Positions 1 to 7,755 of a stretch of 64,000 nt of DNA are shown in pieces. Position 1 is the first letter of the stretch. Every line of letters starts with the position of its first letter. The stretch is from Speluncibacter jeojiensis. GTDB lineage: Bacteria; Actinomycetota; Actinomycetes; Mycobacteriales; Mycobacteriaceae. The notes under the pieces were generated by a model. The model saw nothing but the letters and a program-made list of their open reading frames with translations. It was not told the origin of the DNA and ran no database searches. A program made the translations under genes and the position numbers. The stretch is taken from contig NZ_JAAIVF010000003.1 in the NCBI RefSeq assembly GCF_029589495.1, positions 186,001-250,000 on the forward strand, given 5' to 3'.

Positions 1-45
1 TGCGTCTGCCGGCACGGTGAATTCGACCGGAGATCCCACACGCAT
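1..45 (-). CDS. Partial N-terminus of an unidentified protein (runs off window)
   Basis: An ATG at 45-43 on the minus strand opens a frame of 15 codons that reaches the window edge without a stop (begins MRVGSPVEFTVPADA). It lies 57 bases after the stop of the membrane protein at 103-699 and in the same direction, so it may be the next gene of that operon. The short peptide is vaguely like the start of RsbW-type anti-sigma factors, but too little is visible to name it. Confidence 0.35.
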   Translation of the reverse strand, partial: MRVGSPVEFTVPADA

Positions 46-102
46 TGCTGCCGTCCCGGTGTGCTGCTGTGTCATCGGCTCAGCTCGCGTCCCGTGTCAA
101 GG

Positions 103-699
103 CTACCCACCCACCGCAGGTCCGGCAGCGTGCGCGTGTGCGTGCGAATGCGGGAACAGGCCGCGGTGGCGCCGGTCGGTGGCGGTGGTCGTCGCCCGCT
201 GACGCCGCGCCTGCGCGGCCTGCGCATCGCGCACGGTCAGCGCGGACAGCCGGCCGAGCGAGATACCGCCGAGCAGCGCGATCGCGACGCCGACACCGGA
301 GAAGTAGCCGATCTGCTCGAGCGCGGACATCCCCGCCCGCGGGTCGCCGGGCGCACCGAGTTCGCCGGGAGTCAGCCACGGCGCGAACGCAGGCCCGATC
401 ACGAACCACACCCCGCCGGCGACGGCGAGCCAGGCGCCCGCCATGGCGACGGCGCGGCTGCTGGTGAGCAGCAGCATCAGGCCGCCCAGGAAGGCGGCCG
501 CGCCCGGCGCGACCTCGAACCATCCGCGCGCCGCGGTCCAGGACCACGTGCTTGCCGGTCCATAGGTGAAGTCGAAGTACGGTCCCACGAACGGCACGAT
601 GGCGCCCCAGGCCCCCAGCAGCATCAGCAGCAGCCCGCCGACGGCACCGCGTCTGCGCGGCACCCACAACCGGCCCGGTTCAGCGGTGTTCGCAGCCAT
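103..699 (-). CDS. Four-helix integral membrane protein
   Basis: The 198-residue protein is not a family I can name. It has four hydrophobic stretches, at about residues 18-40, 65-85, 88-110 and 133-152, separated by short loops, and a hydrophilic Arg/Thr/His-rich C-terminal tail. The ATG at 699 is chosen because a strong ribosome site (GAGGAGGAC) lies four bases upstream, whereas the longer frame from 768 has none. It probably sits in the plasma membrane; a two-fold repeated helix pair is conceivable. It is followed by the partial gene at 1-45 in the same direction. Function is unknown. Confidence 0.75.
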   Translation of the reverse strand: MAANTAEPGRLWVPRRRGAVGGLLLMLLGAWGAIVPFVGPYFDFTYGPASTWSWTAARGWFEVAPGAAAFLGGLMLLLTSSRAVAMAGAWLAVAGGVWFVIGPAFAPWLTPGELGAPGDPRAGMSALEQIGYFSGVGVAIALLGGISLGRLSALTVRDAQAAQARRQRATTTATDRRHRGLFPHSHAHAHAAGPAVGG

Positions 700-804
700 G
701 ATCGTCCTCCTCGTGGTTGTGGTCGATCTGTGGTTCTGGTCGATCTCGGTTCTCGTCACGCTGTGCACTTGCGGATACCCGATCGGCCCCGGAACGAACC
801 CTGG

Positions 805-1483
805 TCACCGTCCGGCGAACAGTGCGGCGATCGGTGAGGCGTCCAGGTGCACCGTAAGGTCGCGGGCGTCGTCGTAGACCGCCGCGGCGCCGGCGGCGGT
901 CAGGGTCGGCTCGGCGATGCCCCCGCTGAGCAGCGCGATCGTCGGCACCCGTAGCCGCCGGGCCGCCCGGATGTCCCAGACGGCGTCGCCGACGAACACC
1001 GCGTGCTCCGCGTCCACGCCGGCCTTGTCCAGTGCCACCGCCACCCAGATCGGGATCGGGCTTGCCCTGGTCGACGTCGCCGCCGGAGGTGAATTCGTCG
1101 ATGAGCTCGTCGGCGTCGAGCACCCGGCGCAGCGCCGCCATCTCGTCGCTGCCGGCGGAACTGGCGAGTACCACGGCGACGCCCTGTCCGGCGACCGCGG
1201 CCAGCAGGTCGTGCACCCCGGGGAGCCGCTGCAACTCGTCGGCGAGGTCCAGGTAGTAGCGGGTGTGCAGGTCCTCGGCGCGTCCACCGGCCTGCTCGGC
1301 GGCCTCGCCCAGCAGTTCGGCGACGAGGGCGCTGCCGTCCTTGCCGATCTGCTCGTGAATCCGCCGGGCCTCGACCTGGTGCCCCACGTCCGCGAAGGCG
1401 CGTTGCCAGGCGAGCACGTGGTGGTAGTTCGAGTCGACCAACGTCCCGTCGACGTCGAGCAGGACGGCCGAGCGGGCGCTCAT
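805..1483 (-). pseudogene. HAD-superfamily phosphatase with a frameshift
   Basis: The 5-prime part encodes a classic HAD hydrolase: motif I DVDGTLVDS near residue 9, motif II Ser in LASSAG, and motif III Lys in QGKPDPD. Immediately after that Lys motif, near 1047-1060, the frame is lost. The natural continuation (WVAVALDKAG, then motif IV FVGDAVWDI) is read in another frame and runs to the stop at 805. The total length is one base more than a multiple of three, so either one base was inserted or two were deleted in the short repeat GATCCCGATC. The ATG overlaps the stop of the upstream LLM gene (ATGA). It is either a recent pseudogene or a sequencing error; intact members act on phosphosugars or phosphoglycolate-like substrates. 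Confidence 0.85.
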
Positions 1484-2463
1484 CGAGCCGACCCCGACGG
1501 TGCGCGGCCGAGTTCTCTTGCGGCAGGTGCCAGTTCACGCTCGAAGAAGGAGAAGAAGCCCTCCGGGTCGGGTCCGGAATCGAGCAGGACGAGGTGGTCG
1601 AAGCCGGCGGCGGCGAACTGTTGCAGCGCGGCGAGATGCGCCTGCGGATCGGGGCCGTAGCCGGTGGTCGGGGCCATGTCCTCGGGACGCACGTAGCGGG
1701 AGGCCGCCTCGAACCCGTCCTCGTCGGGCAGTTCGGCCTGCACCTTCCAGCCGAGCGCACCGAACCGCATGAGCCGATGCGCCGACGCGAGCGCCGCCTC
1801 GTCCGACTCGGCCCACGCCAGCGGCACCTCGGCGTAGCGGGGACCCTCGCCGCCGTCGGTGCGGTAGCTGCCGACCAGTTCCTCGGACGCCTCGGTGCAG
1901 AACAGACCGTCTCCGCAGCGGGCCGCGAGCCCGGCCGAACCGGGGCCACCGGCGGCCACGACGATCGGCGGTGGCGTCGGCGGCAGGTCGAAGACCCGAG
2001 CGTGGTCGAGTGTCAGATGATCGCCCCGGTACGAGTGGAAGCCCGGCTCCCACAGCAACCGGATGATCTCGATCGACTCCTCGAGCATCCGGTGCCGCAC
2101 GGCCGCGGACGGCCAGCCCTCCCCCACGACGTGCTCGTTGAGCCGCTCTCCGGCGCCGAGCCCGAGCGTGAACCTGCCCTCGGACAGCAACGCCACGGTC
2201 GCCGCGGCCTGCGCGACGATCGCCGGGTGATAGCGCAGGAACGGGCAGGTCACCCCCGTCGCCAACTCGAGGGTGTCGGTGCGCGCCGCGATCGCGCCCA
2301 GCACCGACCACGCGAACGGGGAATGCCCGTGGGAGTGCAGCCACGGGTGGTAGTGGTCGCTGATCTCGACGAAGTCGAACCCGGCACTTTCCGCGCGCAC
2401 CGCCGCCGACACCAGCTCCGCGGGCGAGAGCGCCTCGGCCAGCAGTTTGTATCCCAGTTTCAT
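1480..2463 (-). CDS. LLM-class F420-dependent oxidoreductase
   Basis: The 327-residue protein has the luciferase-like TIM-barrel pattern of the F420-dependent glucose-6-phosphate dehydrogenase-like subfamily: an N-terminal strand MKLGYKL, the ISDHYHPW segment near residue 34, and the VVAAGGPGS glycine loop in the C-terminal half. Family members transfer hydride to or from the deazaflavin F420, abundant in actinobacteria; the substrate here cannot be read. The start is fixed by a 4-base overlap (ATGA) with the DJ-1 gene upstream, and its own stop overlaps the HAD start, so all three are one translationally coupled operon. The longer frame from 3069 is only antisense read-through of the DJ-1 region. 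Confidence 0.88.
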   Translation of the reverse strand: MKLGYKLLAEALSPAELVSAAVRAESAGFDFVEISDHYHPWLHSHGHSPFAWSVLGAIAARTDTLELATGVTCPFLRYHPAIVAQAAATVALLSEGRFTLGLGAGERLNEHVVGEGWPSAAVRHRMLEESIEIIRLLWEPGFHSYRGDHLTLDHARVFDLPPTPPPIVVAAGGPGSAGLAARCGDGLFCTEASEELVGSYRTDGGEGPRYAEVPLAWAESDEAALASAHRLMRFGALGWKVQAELPDEDGFEAASRYVRPEDMAPTTGYGPDPQAHLAALQQFAAAGFDHLVLLDSGPDPEGFFSFFERELAPAARELGRAPSGSAR

Positions 2464-3029
2464 GCCGGCACCGTGGGCTGGCTCAGCTCGCGCACCAACC
2501 GCGCGCAGAACACCGGCAGGTCGTCGGGCTTGCGGCTCGACATCAAGACGGTGGGCCCGCAGTCGCAGCGGACGAACTCCTCGTCGACCCACTCGCCGCC
2601 GGCGTTGCGGATGTCGGTGCGCAGGCTCGGCCACGAGGTGAGCCGCCGGCCCTCGAGCACGCCTGCCTCGACGAGCGTCCACGGGCCGTGGCAGATGACC
2701 GCCACCGGCTTGCCCGCGTCGAAGAACTCCTTGGCGAACGCGACCGCCCGCGGGTGGGTGCGCAGCTGATCGGGGTTCGCCACACCTCCGGGGAGCACCA
2801 GCGCGTCGAAGTCCGCCTGACCGACGTCGTCGACCACCCGGTCCACGTCGAACCGCTCGCCGCGATCGAGGTGGTGGAACGCCTGCACGGAGCCGGGTTC
2901 GGTCGACACCAGCAGCGGCTCGCCGGCGGCCGCGACGACCGCCTTCCACGGCTCGGTCAGCTCGACCTGTTCGACGCCCTCCGGCGCCACCAGGAACGCC
3001 ACCTTCTTGCCCTGCAACGGGTTGGCCAT
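2460..3029 (-). CDS. DJ-1/PfpI family protein (type 1 glutamine amidotransferase-like)
   Basis: The 189-residue protein matches the single-domain DJ-1/PfpI fold in length. It has the nucleophile elbow VICHGPW with Cys at about 113 followed by His, the upstream acid in APEGVEQ near residue 17, and LPGG near 79. Family members are intracellular proteases, glyoxalase III or deglycase-type stress enzymes; which activity applies cannot be told. It is first in the three-gene operon with the LLM oxidoreductase and the HAD phosphatase. A SigF-like promoter lies 39 bases upstream, in keeping with a general-stress role. Confidence 0.9.
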   Translation of the reverse strand: MANPLQGKKVAFLVAPEGVEQVELTEPWKAVVAAAGEPLLVSTEPGSVQAFHHLDRGERFDVDRVVDDVGQADFDALVLPGGVANPDQLRTHPRAVAFAKEFFDAGKPVAVICHGPWTLVEAGVLEGRRLTSWPSLRTDIRNAGGEWVDEEFVRCDCGPTVLMSSRKPDDLPVFCARLVRELSQPTVPA

Positions 3030-3067
3030 CGCCCTGTCCTCTCCTCGCGGTCCGTTTTCCCGGACGC

Positions 3068-3094
3068 ATACCCCGGATCGGCGGGCCGCTAACC
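3068..3094 (-). promoter_or_regulatory. SigF-type promoter of the DJ-1 operon
   Basis: Read on the minus strand, GGTTA is followed after 16 bases by GGGTAT. This matches the mycobacterial SigF pattern GG(A/T)(A/T)T-N16/17-GGGTA(T/C) except for one -35 base. The predicted start point gives a leader of about 30 bases before the ATG at 3029. Confidence 0.6.
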
Positions 3095-3104
3095 CCGCGC
3101 GGAC

Positions 3105-3200
3105 CTATCCGTGGGTGAACGCGAACACCTGCAGTTCTTCGTCGGTAGGTGGCGCGGCGTAGCAGTCGAGGTCGATGCTCAGGTCCGGATCTCCCCCGAC
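3105..3200 (-). pseudogene. Remnant of a dipZ-like 3-prime end
   Basis: Minus-strand codons before the TAG at 3107-3105 read DPDLSIDLDCYAA...DEELQVFAFTHG. This aligns with two separate parts of the C-terminus of the intact DipZ at 11943-13712 ([13 protein letters not shown] and [12 protein letters not shown]), with about 40 codons between them missing. No start or longer frame precedes it. It is therefore an internally deleted scrap of a second dipZ-type gene, probably left by a rearrangement. The rest of the 3108-3473 gap before ectB shows no gene. Confidence 0.75.
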
Positions 3201-3473
3201 CGGTGAACCGCCTTCGCGCCGCCCATCACTTGGCCGTCACGTGGCGGGGATCACAGCGAAGAGGTGACCTGCGTGGACACCGTCGTGACACGCCTGAAGC
3301 GGGCGACGGGACCGGCCATCGTCGGCGGACTGTGCAAGTGTTTGGCAAGCACAGAAGGCCACAACCAATCCCGGTGGGCAGCAGCTTCGTGCTGATGTCG
3401 CCGACAACGCAGCAAGCCCATCTGCCCCGATTCACGCGGGTGCGGTGGATCGCCGCGGGAACGGAGGACCGAC

Positions 3474-4733
3474 GTGATCGATCCGAGCACCATTTTCACC
3501 ACCCTCGAGTCCGAGGTGCGTAGCTACAGCCGCAACTGGCCCACGGTGTTCGACACCGCCAAGGGGTCCTGGATCCGCGGCGAGGACGGCCGCGAATACC
3601 TCGACTTCTTCGCCGGCGCCGGCGCGTTGAACTACGGGCACAACAACGATGTGCTCAAGCGAGCCCTACTGAGCTACCTCGCCGACGACGGAATCACCCA
3701 CAGTCTGGACATGCACACCGTCGCCAAACGCGACTTCCTCACCGCGTTCGAAGAGAACATCCTGCGTCCGCGCGGGCTGGACTACAAGGTCCAGTTCCCC
3801 GGGCCGACCGGCACCAACGCGGTCGAAGCTGCCCTCAAGCTCGCCCGCAAGGCCACCGGCCGCGAGTCGATCATCAGTTTCACCAACGCCTTTCACGGGA
3901 TGACGCTCGGTGCACTGTCGGTCACCGGGAACTCGATGAAGCGCGCCGGGGCGGGTGTGCCGCTCGTGCACGCCACTCCGATGCCGTTCGACAACTACTT
4001 CGACGGCGTAGCCGAAGACTTTCACTGGTTCTCGCGCGTGCTCGACGACTCGGGCAGTGGCCTGAATCGCCCGGCCGCGGTCATCGTCGAGACCATTCAG
4101 GGCGAGGGCGGCGTCAACGTCGCGCGTCCTGAGTGGCTGCGCGCCCTGGCGGACTTGTGCGCGGAGCGAGACATCCTGCTGATCGTCGACGACGTCCAGA
4201 TGGGGTGCGGACGCACGGGTCCGTTCTTCTCCTTCGAGGTCGCCGGCATCACCCCGGACATCGTCACACTGTCGAAGTCGATCGGCGGGTACGGAATGCC
4301 GATGGCCCTGACACTGTTCAAACCCGAACTCGACATCTGGGCACCCGGCGAACACAACGGCACGTTCCGTGGCAACAACCCCGCGTTCGTCACCGCCCGC
4401 GTGGCACTCGAGCAGTACTGGAACGACAAACAGTTCGAGGGGGACACCCTCATCAAGGGCTCACGGGTGGCCGAGAAACTGACCACCCTCGCCGACGACT
4501 TCGACGGGGTCAGCACCCGCGGCCGCGGCCTCGTCCAGGGTTTGGCGTTCGAGCAACCCGACCTCGCAACAAAGGTGTGCTCACTCGCGTTCGACGCCGG
4601 ACTACTCGCGGAAACCTCCGGTCCGAGCGACCAAGTGGTCAAACTCCTTCCGCCGCTGACCATCTCAGAGGACGAACTCGATCACGGCCTGTCCGTCCTC
4701 GCCGAGGCCACCACCCGCGCATTCGGGGCCTGA
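3474..4733 (+). CDS. ectB: Diaminobutyrate-2-oxoglutarate transaminase
   Basis: This PLP enzyme makes L-2,4-diaminobutyrate from aspartate semialdehyde and glutamate, the first step of ectoine synthesis. The 419-residue length, the N-terminal [25 protein letters not shown], the Asp of [12 protein letters not shown] and the PLP lysine in LSKSIGGYG (about 268) are all typical of EctB. The GTG start has GGAGG eight bases upstream. No ectA, ectC, ectD or ask lies nearby, which is odd because these normally form one operon. It may be an orphan copy or supply diaminobutyrate for something else. A bidirectional hairpin follows. Confidence 0.92.
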   Translation: MIDPSTIFTTLESEVRSYSRNWPTVFDTAKGSWIRGEDGREYLDFFAGAGALNYGHNNDVLKRALLSYLADDGITHSLDMHTVAKRDFLTAFEENILRPRGLDYKVQFPGPTGTNAVEAALKLARKATGRESIISFTNAFHGMTLGALSVTGNSMKRAGAGVPLVHATPMPFDNYFDGVAEDFHWFSRVLDDSGSGLNRPAAVIVETIQGEGGVNVARPEWLRALADLCAERDILLIVDDVQMGCGRTGPFFSFEVAGITPDIVTLSKSIGGYGMPMALTLFKPELDIWAPGEHNGTFRGNNPAFVTARVALEQYWNDKQFEGDTLIKGSRVAEKLTTLADDFDGVSTRGRGLVQGLAFEQPDLATKVCSLAFDAGLLAETSGPSDQVVKLLPPLTISEDELDHGLSVLAEATTRAFGA

Positions 4734-4766
4734 TCAGCCTTCTCCAGTCTGCTCGAGTGCATTCGG

Positions 4767-4815
4767 GTGCGAGCACGGTGCATCACCTCTGAAGAGGGGC
4801 GCTGTGCTCGCACCG
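4767..4815. terminator. Hairpin between convergent ectB and lapA-like genes
   Basis: An 11-base perfect stem (GGTGCGAGCAC at 4767-4777 with its complement at 4805-4815) encloses a second small stem, CCTC-TGAA-GAGG. It lies in the gap between two converging genes and could terminate both. There is no U tract, as is usual in high-GC actinobacteria. Confidence 0.65.
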
Positions 4816-4853
4816 CCGCCAACTCCCTGCGGAGGTTCCGGTGCGCGTTCCGC

Positions 4854-5270
4854 CTACCGCTGTGATGCCTGCGAGGGCAGCTGACGCACCTTGCGACGCT
4901 TGAATGCCCGGCGTAGCTGATGGATCCGCGCGCTACCGATCACTGCCATGATCACCACACCGAGCAGCAGTGCGAGCAACATCGCAACACCGGCCGGCAG
5001 CGCGAAGTGGGCACCGAGGTACTCGAATCTCACCGATGTGCCATTTTGGAGGATGAAGATCAGCAGGAACACCAGGACCAGCGCACCGATGATGCTGCCC
5101 ACCCACACCTTCGAGGCAACTCCGCGGGGCACCCGACTCGGTCGCGCCGGTGCGGGTGGCACCGTACGGGACGCGGCGTCCGCCGATGCAGGCACCTCTG
5201 GAGCCTCGTCAGTACCCGCGGCCGACGACTCCTGGCTGTTCCCTCGGTCCTCATTCGGCGTGTCACTCAT
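4854..5270 (-). CDS. LapA-domain (DUF1049) membrane protein
   Basis: The 138-residue protein begins with about 50 disordered residues rich in Ala, Pro, Ser and Glu. Two transmembrane helices follow, at about 54-75 and 92-113, joined by a short loop with the LapA-type signature LQNGTSVRFEYLG. A basic tail (RRAFKRRKVRQL) closes the protein on the cytoplasmic side. LapA-domain proteins are small inner-membrane proteins linked to envelope or lipopolysaccharide assembly in other bacteria; the role in actinobacteria is unclear. It stands alone, convergent with ectB. Confidence 0.82.
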   Translation of the reverse strand: MSDTPNEDRGNSQESSAAGTDEAPEVPASADAASRTVPPAPARPSRVPRGVASKVWVGSIIGALVLVFLLIFILQNGTSVRFEYLGAHFALPAGVAMLLALLLGVVIMAVIGSARIHQLRRAFKRRKVRQLPSQASQR

Positions 5271-5438
5271 CCCGCATCACCACTTCATGCCATCAGGATT
5301 CACCGCGGCGCGTTCGGCAACTGCCCTGCGCCAGCGCATCATTGGCCTACTCATCCAGTGTAGGGGCGGGACCGCAACACCGCCTTTGGACAACGCCCGC
5401 GAGGCTGATCGACGGCGTAGTCCGGTTCGACGCCGGTC

Positions 5439-6101
5439 TCACCGGACACGCGGGTCGTCGACATCGGAGGGACGCGCGCGTGACCTATCGGGGAGGAAGC
5501 CGTGTTCGAACCCCCACAAGACGGCCTGCGTTCTGCTGGAGACCCCGATCCGCCGGTAGCAGCTGCGGATGTAGGTTTTGATCGAGTTCAGCGCCAGGCC
5601 AGACGTTTCGGCGATCTCGACATTACTCAATCCCTGCGTGATCAGTGCGAGGACTTCCGCTTCCCGCTGGGTCAGTCCTTCCTCACGTCCGGGCCAGTCA
5701 CCGGCAACGATCTTGGCCCCTTCGTGGCTGGGGTGGATCTGCTGATCCCCGCGGTGCACCGATTCGAGCGCTTCGACCAACTGGGCCGCGGGCAGACTCT
5801 TCGACACGACGCCGCTGGCGCCGTTTGCCAACGCATCCGAGACGGATCGCTTGGCGAAGTTCCACGTGTAGATGACGACCTTGCCGACCAGAGGATTCGC
5901 GACGAGATCACGGATCTGAGTGCTGTCGGTTTGCGGGTTGGCGAACGAGTCGTACAAAGCGATGTCGGCCACGTCGCAGACGTCGGTGTTGGCGTTGAGT
6001 TCGACAACCTCCACGCGGTCACGATAGTTGCGCAGCATGGAGGCCAACCCCTGAACGACAACCTCGTAGTCATCAACGAGTGCGACACGGATCGTCTTCA
6101 C
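5439..6101 (-). CDS. LuxR-type response regulator
   Basis: The 220-residue protein has a receiver domain (about residues 1-120) with the acidic pair in VALVDDYE, a candidate phospho-Asp in IALYDSF and the Lys of VVSKSL. A LuxR helix-turn-helix follows at about 145-205 (LTQREAEVLALITQGLSNVE). It is therefore a DNA-binding output regulator. The GTG at 6101 is chosen because the receiver fold starts there; the longer frame to 6425 has no sensible extra domain. It diverges from the phosphatase/histidine-kinase operon at 6538-9823, which is its likely partner. Confidence 0.85.
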   Translation of the reverse strand: MKTIRVALVDDYEVVVQGLASMLRNYRDRVEVVELNANTDVCDVADIALYDSFANPQTDSTQIRDLVANPLVGKVVIYTWNFAKRSVSDALANGASGVVSKSLPAAQLVEALESVHRGDQQIHPSHEGAKIVAGDWPGREEGLTQREAEVLALITQGLSNVEIAETSGLALNSIKTYIRSCYRRIGVSSRTQAVLWGFEHGFLPDRSRARPSDVDDPRVR

Positions 6102-6236
6102 ACCAACTACTGTATCGGCCTTGTCTTCACCCTTTCGGGTGTCGGTGAGCCTGCGCGGTTCATGCGGGCGTGATGTGGTGCGCCGAATCTCATGCAGGCC
6201 CAAGCCGGCCAAGGACAACGTGCGATGCTCGGACCA

Positions 6237-6250
6237 CACCCCTAGGGGTG
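6237..6250. promoter_or_regulatory. Perfect 14-bp palindrome, candidate operator
   Basis: CACCCCTAGGGGTG is a perfect palindrome midway in the 436-base gap between the divergent LuxR regulator and the signalling operon. Its position suits an operator for the adjacent regulator, but nothing else supports this. The rest of the gap shows no gene other than the short frame at 6455-6541. Confidence 0.4.
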
Positions 6251-6454
6251 AAGACGCATCCCATCCCGCCCCGATACCGTTGCTCCCGCAGGCGCATGCG
6301 GTACGCGGTATCTCGGTTCCGGCATGGGCGGTGGTGTGCGCGATCGGAACGGGCGTCGACGCATGCGTGTCAGCGGCGCCCCCAACGGGCCGGCCGCAGG
6401 GAGACGGTTGCCGCTTCCGCCTCATCGGTGCGACAGGAGCAGGAGAGCAAGGTC

Positions 6455-6541
6455 ATGAGCTCGTTGACGAAGGTTCGGCACCGCCGGCGGTGCGGAAGGG
6501 CGATGACGGCCGCCCGGGCCAGGTCTGGGGTCCGCCGGTGA
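6455..6541 (+). CDS. Possible 28-residue leader peptide
   Basis: An ATG at 6455 with GGAGAG eight bases upstream opens a 28-codon, Arg-rich frame (MSSLTKVRHRRRCGRAM...). Its TGA overlaps the GTG start of the next gene (GTGA). It is either a real coupled leader or an accident of the high GC content. Its best support is the good ribosome site, which the downstream GTG lacks. Confidence 0.35.
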   Translation: MSSLTKVRHRRRCGRAMTAARARSGVRR

Positions 6542-7755
6542 AAGCCCCCATCGGTCGGCCTCGACCGACTGCGCCTGGTCCGGATCTGACGGCGCGGCTG
6601 ACGCTGTTGTTGATCGAGGACGACCCGGGCGATGCCCTCCTGGTGGAGGAGATGGCCGCCGACGCGGCGTCGGATTTCGATCTCGTGTGGGCCAAGTCTT
6701 TCGGGCACGCACAAGTGGAACTGGCGACCGTTCGCCCCGATTGCATTCTGCTCGACCTGCACCTGCCGGACGCGCAGGGACTCGACGCGTTGGACAAGGT
6801 ACAGCGCTCCGCGCGCGGGGTCCCGGTGGTGGTGATGACCGGGCTGGCCGAGGACGGCACCGGGCTCGCCGCGGTCGCAGCAGGCGCCCAGGACTATCTG
6901 GTCAAAGGGCGCGTCGACGCCGACCTGTTCACCCGCGCGGTGCGCTATGCGATCGAACGTAAGCGGGCCGAGCAGGATACGGCGGCATTGCGGGCCAGCG
7001 AGCACCGCGCGCAGGAGAACGCCCGACTCGAGCGGGGACTGCTCCCGGTTCCATTGTTGCGCCGTCATGGTGTGGAGGTGGTGGCGCGCTACCGTCCTGG
7101 CCGGGCGCATGGCCTGCTCGGGGGCGATTTTTACGATGTCGTCGAGGACGATGACGGCACGGTGCATCTGCTCATCGGTGACGTCTGCGGCCATGGACCG
7201 GATGAGGCTGCGTTGGGCGTGAGCCTGAGGATCGCCTGGCGGACACTCGTTGTCGCCGGTGTTCCCGCAGAGGCCGCCATGCGCACGCTCGAAGAGATCC
7301 TTGTCGCCGAGCGGACCCAATCGCACATCTTCGCGACGGTCACGAGCGTGGAGCTTGCACCCGACCGCACCACGATGGGCGTCATCCGTGCCGGCCACCC
7401 CGGATTCTTGATACGCACAGGTACAGGCGTCGACTGGGTGGAGGCCTCCGGCGGGCCTGCGTTGGGGTTGGTGCGTAAACACGCCAAGTGGACATCGCAG
7501 CAATGCCGCATCGGTGAGCACGGCTCGCTGGTGTTGTTCACCGACGGACTCTTCGAAGGACTGATCAGCCCCACCGAGCGGCTCGGCGAAGACGGTCTGC
7601 TCGACTACGCGCGCACCCGAGGCACCGCGTCGGCCGATGGTTTCGTCGATGCCTTGATCAGTCACGCGGAGCGCTTGGCCGGCGAATACGGCGGCCTGAC
7701 CGATGACGTCGCGGTGGTACATGTGCAGTGGACGAAGGGCGGCTTTCGCTCATGA
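6538..7755 (+). CDS. Receiver domain fused to a PP2C/SpoIIE-type serine phosphatase
   Basis: The 405-residue protein has an N-terminal receiver (about 20-135: LLLIEDDPGD, phospho-Asp in CILLDLHLPD, Lys in YLVKGRVD). A helical linker follows, then an RsbU/SpoIIE-type PP2C phosphatase (about 175-400) with the metal motif LLGGDFYDV, IGDVCGHG and LTDDVAVV. Such proteins dephosphorylate anti-anti-sigma (STAS) proteins when their receiver is phosphorylated. The STAS proteins at 10088 and 60669 are attractive substrates. The GTG start at 6538 is uncertain; GTG 6490 is in frame. Its stop overlaps the kinase start (ATGA). Confidence 0.85.
   Translation: MKAPIGRPRPTAPGPDLTARLTLLLIEDDPGDALLVEEMAADAASDFDLVWAKSFGHAQVELATVRPDCILLDLHLPDAQGLDALDKVQRSARGVPVVVMTGLAEDGTGLAAVAAGAQDYLVKGRVDADLFTRAVRYAIERKRAEQDTAALRASEHRAQENARLERGLLPVPLLRRHGVEVVARYRPGRAHGLLGGDFYDVVEDDDGTVHLLIGDVCGHGPDEAALGVSLRIAWRTLVVAGVPAEAAMRTLEEILVAERTQSHIFATVTSVELAPDRTTMGVIRAGHPGFLIRTGTGVDWVEASGGPALGLVRKHAKWTSQQCRIGEHGSLVLFTDGLFEGLISPTERLGEDGLLDYARTRGTASADGFVDALISHAERLAGEYGGLTDDVAVVHVQWTKGGFRS

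Noticed and set aside
6121-6537. Long N-terminal extension of the receiver-phosphatase
   Set aside because: No recognisable domain or ribosome site; the receiver fold begins after the GTG at 6538.
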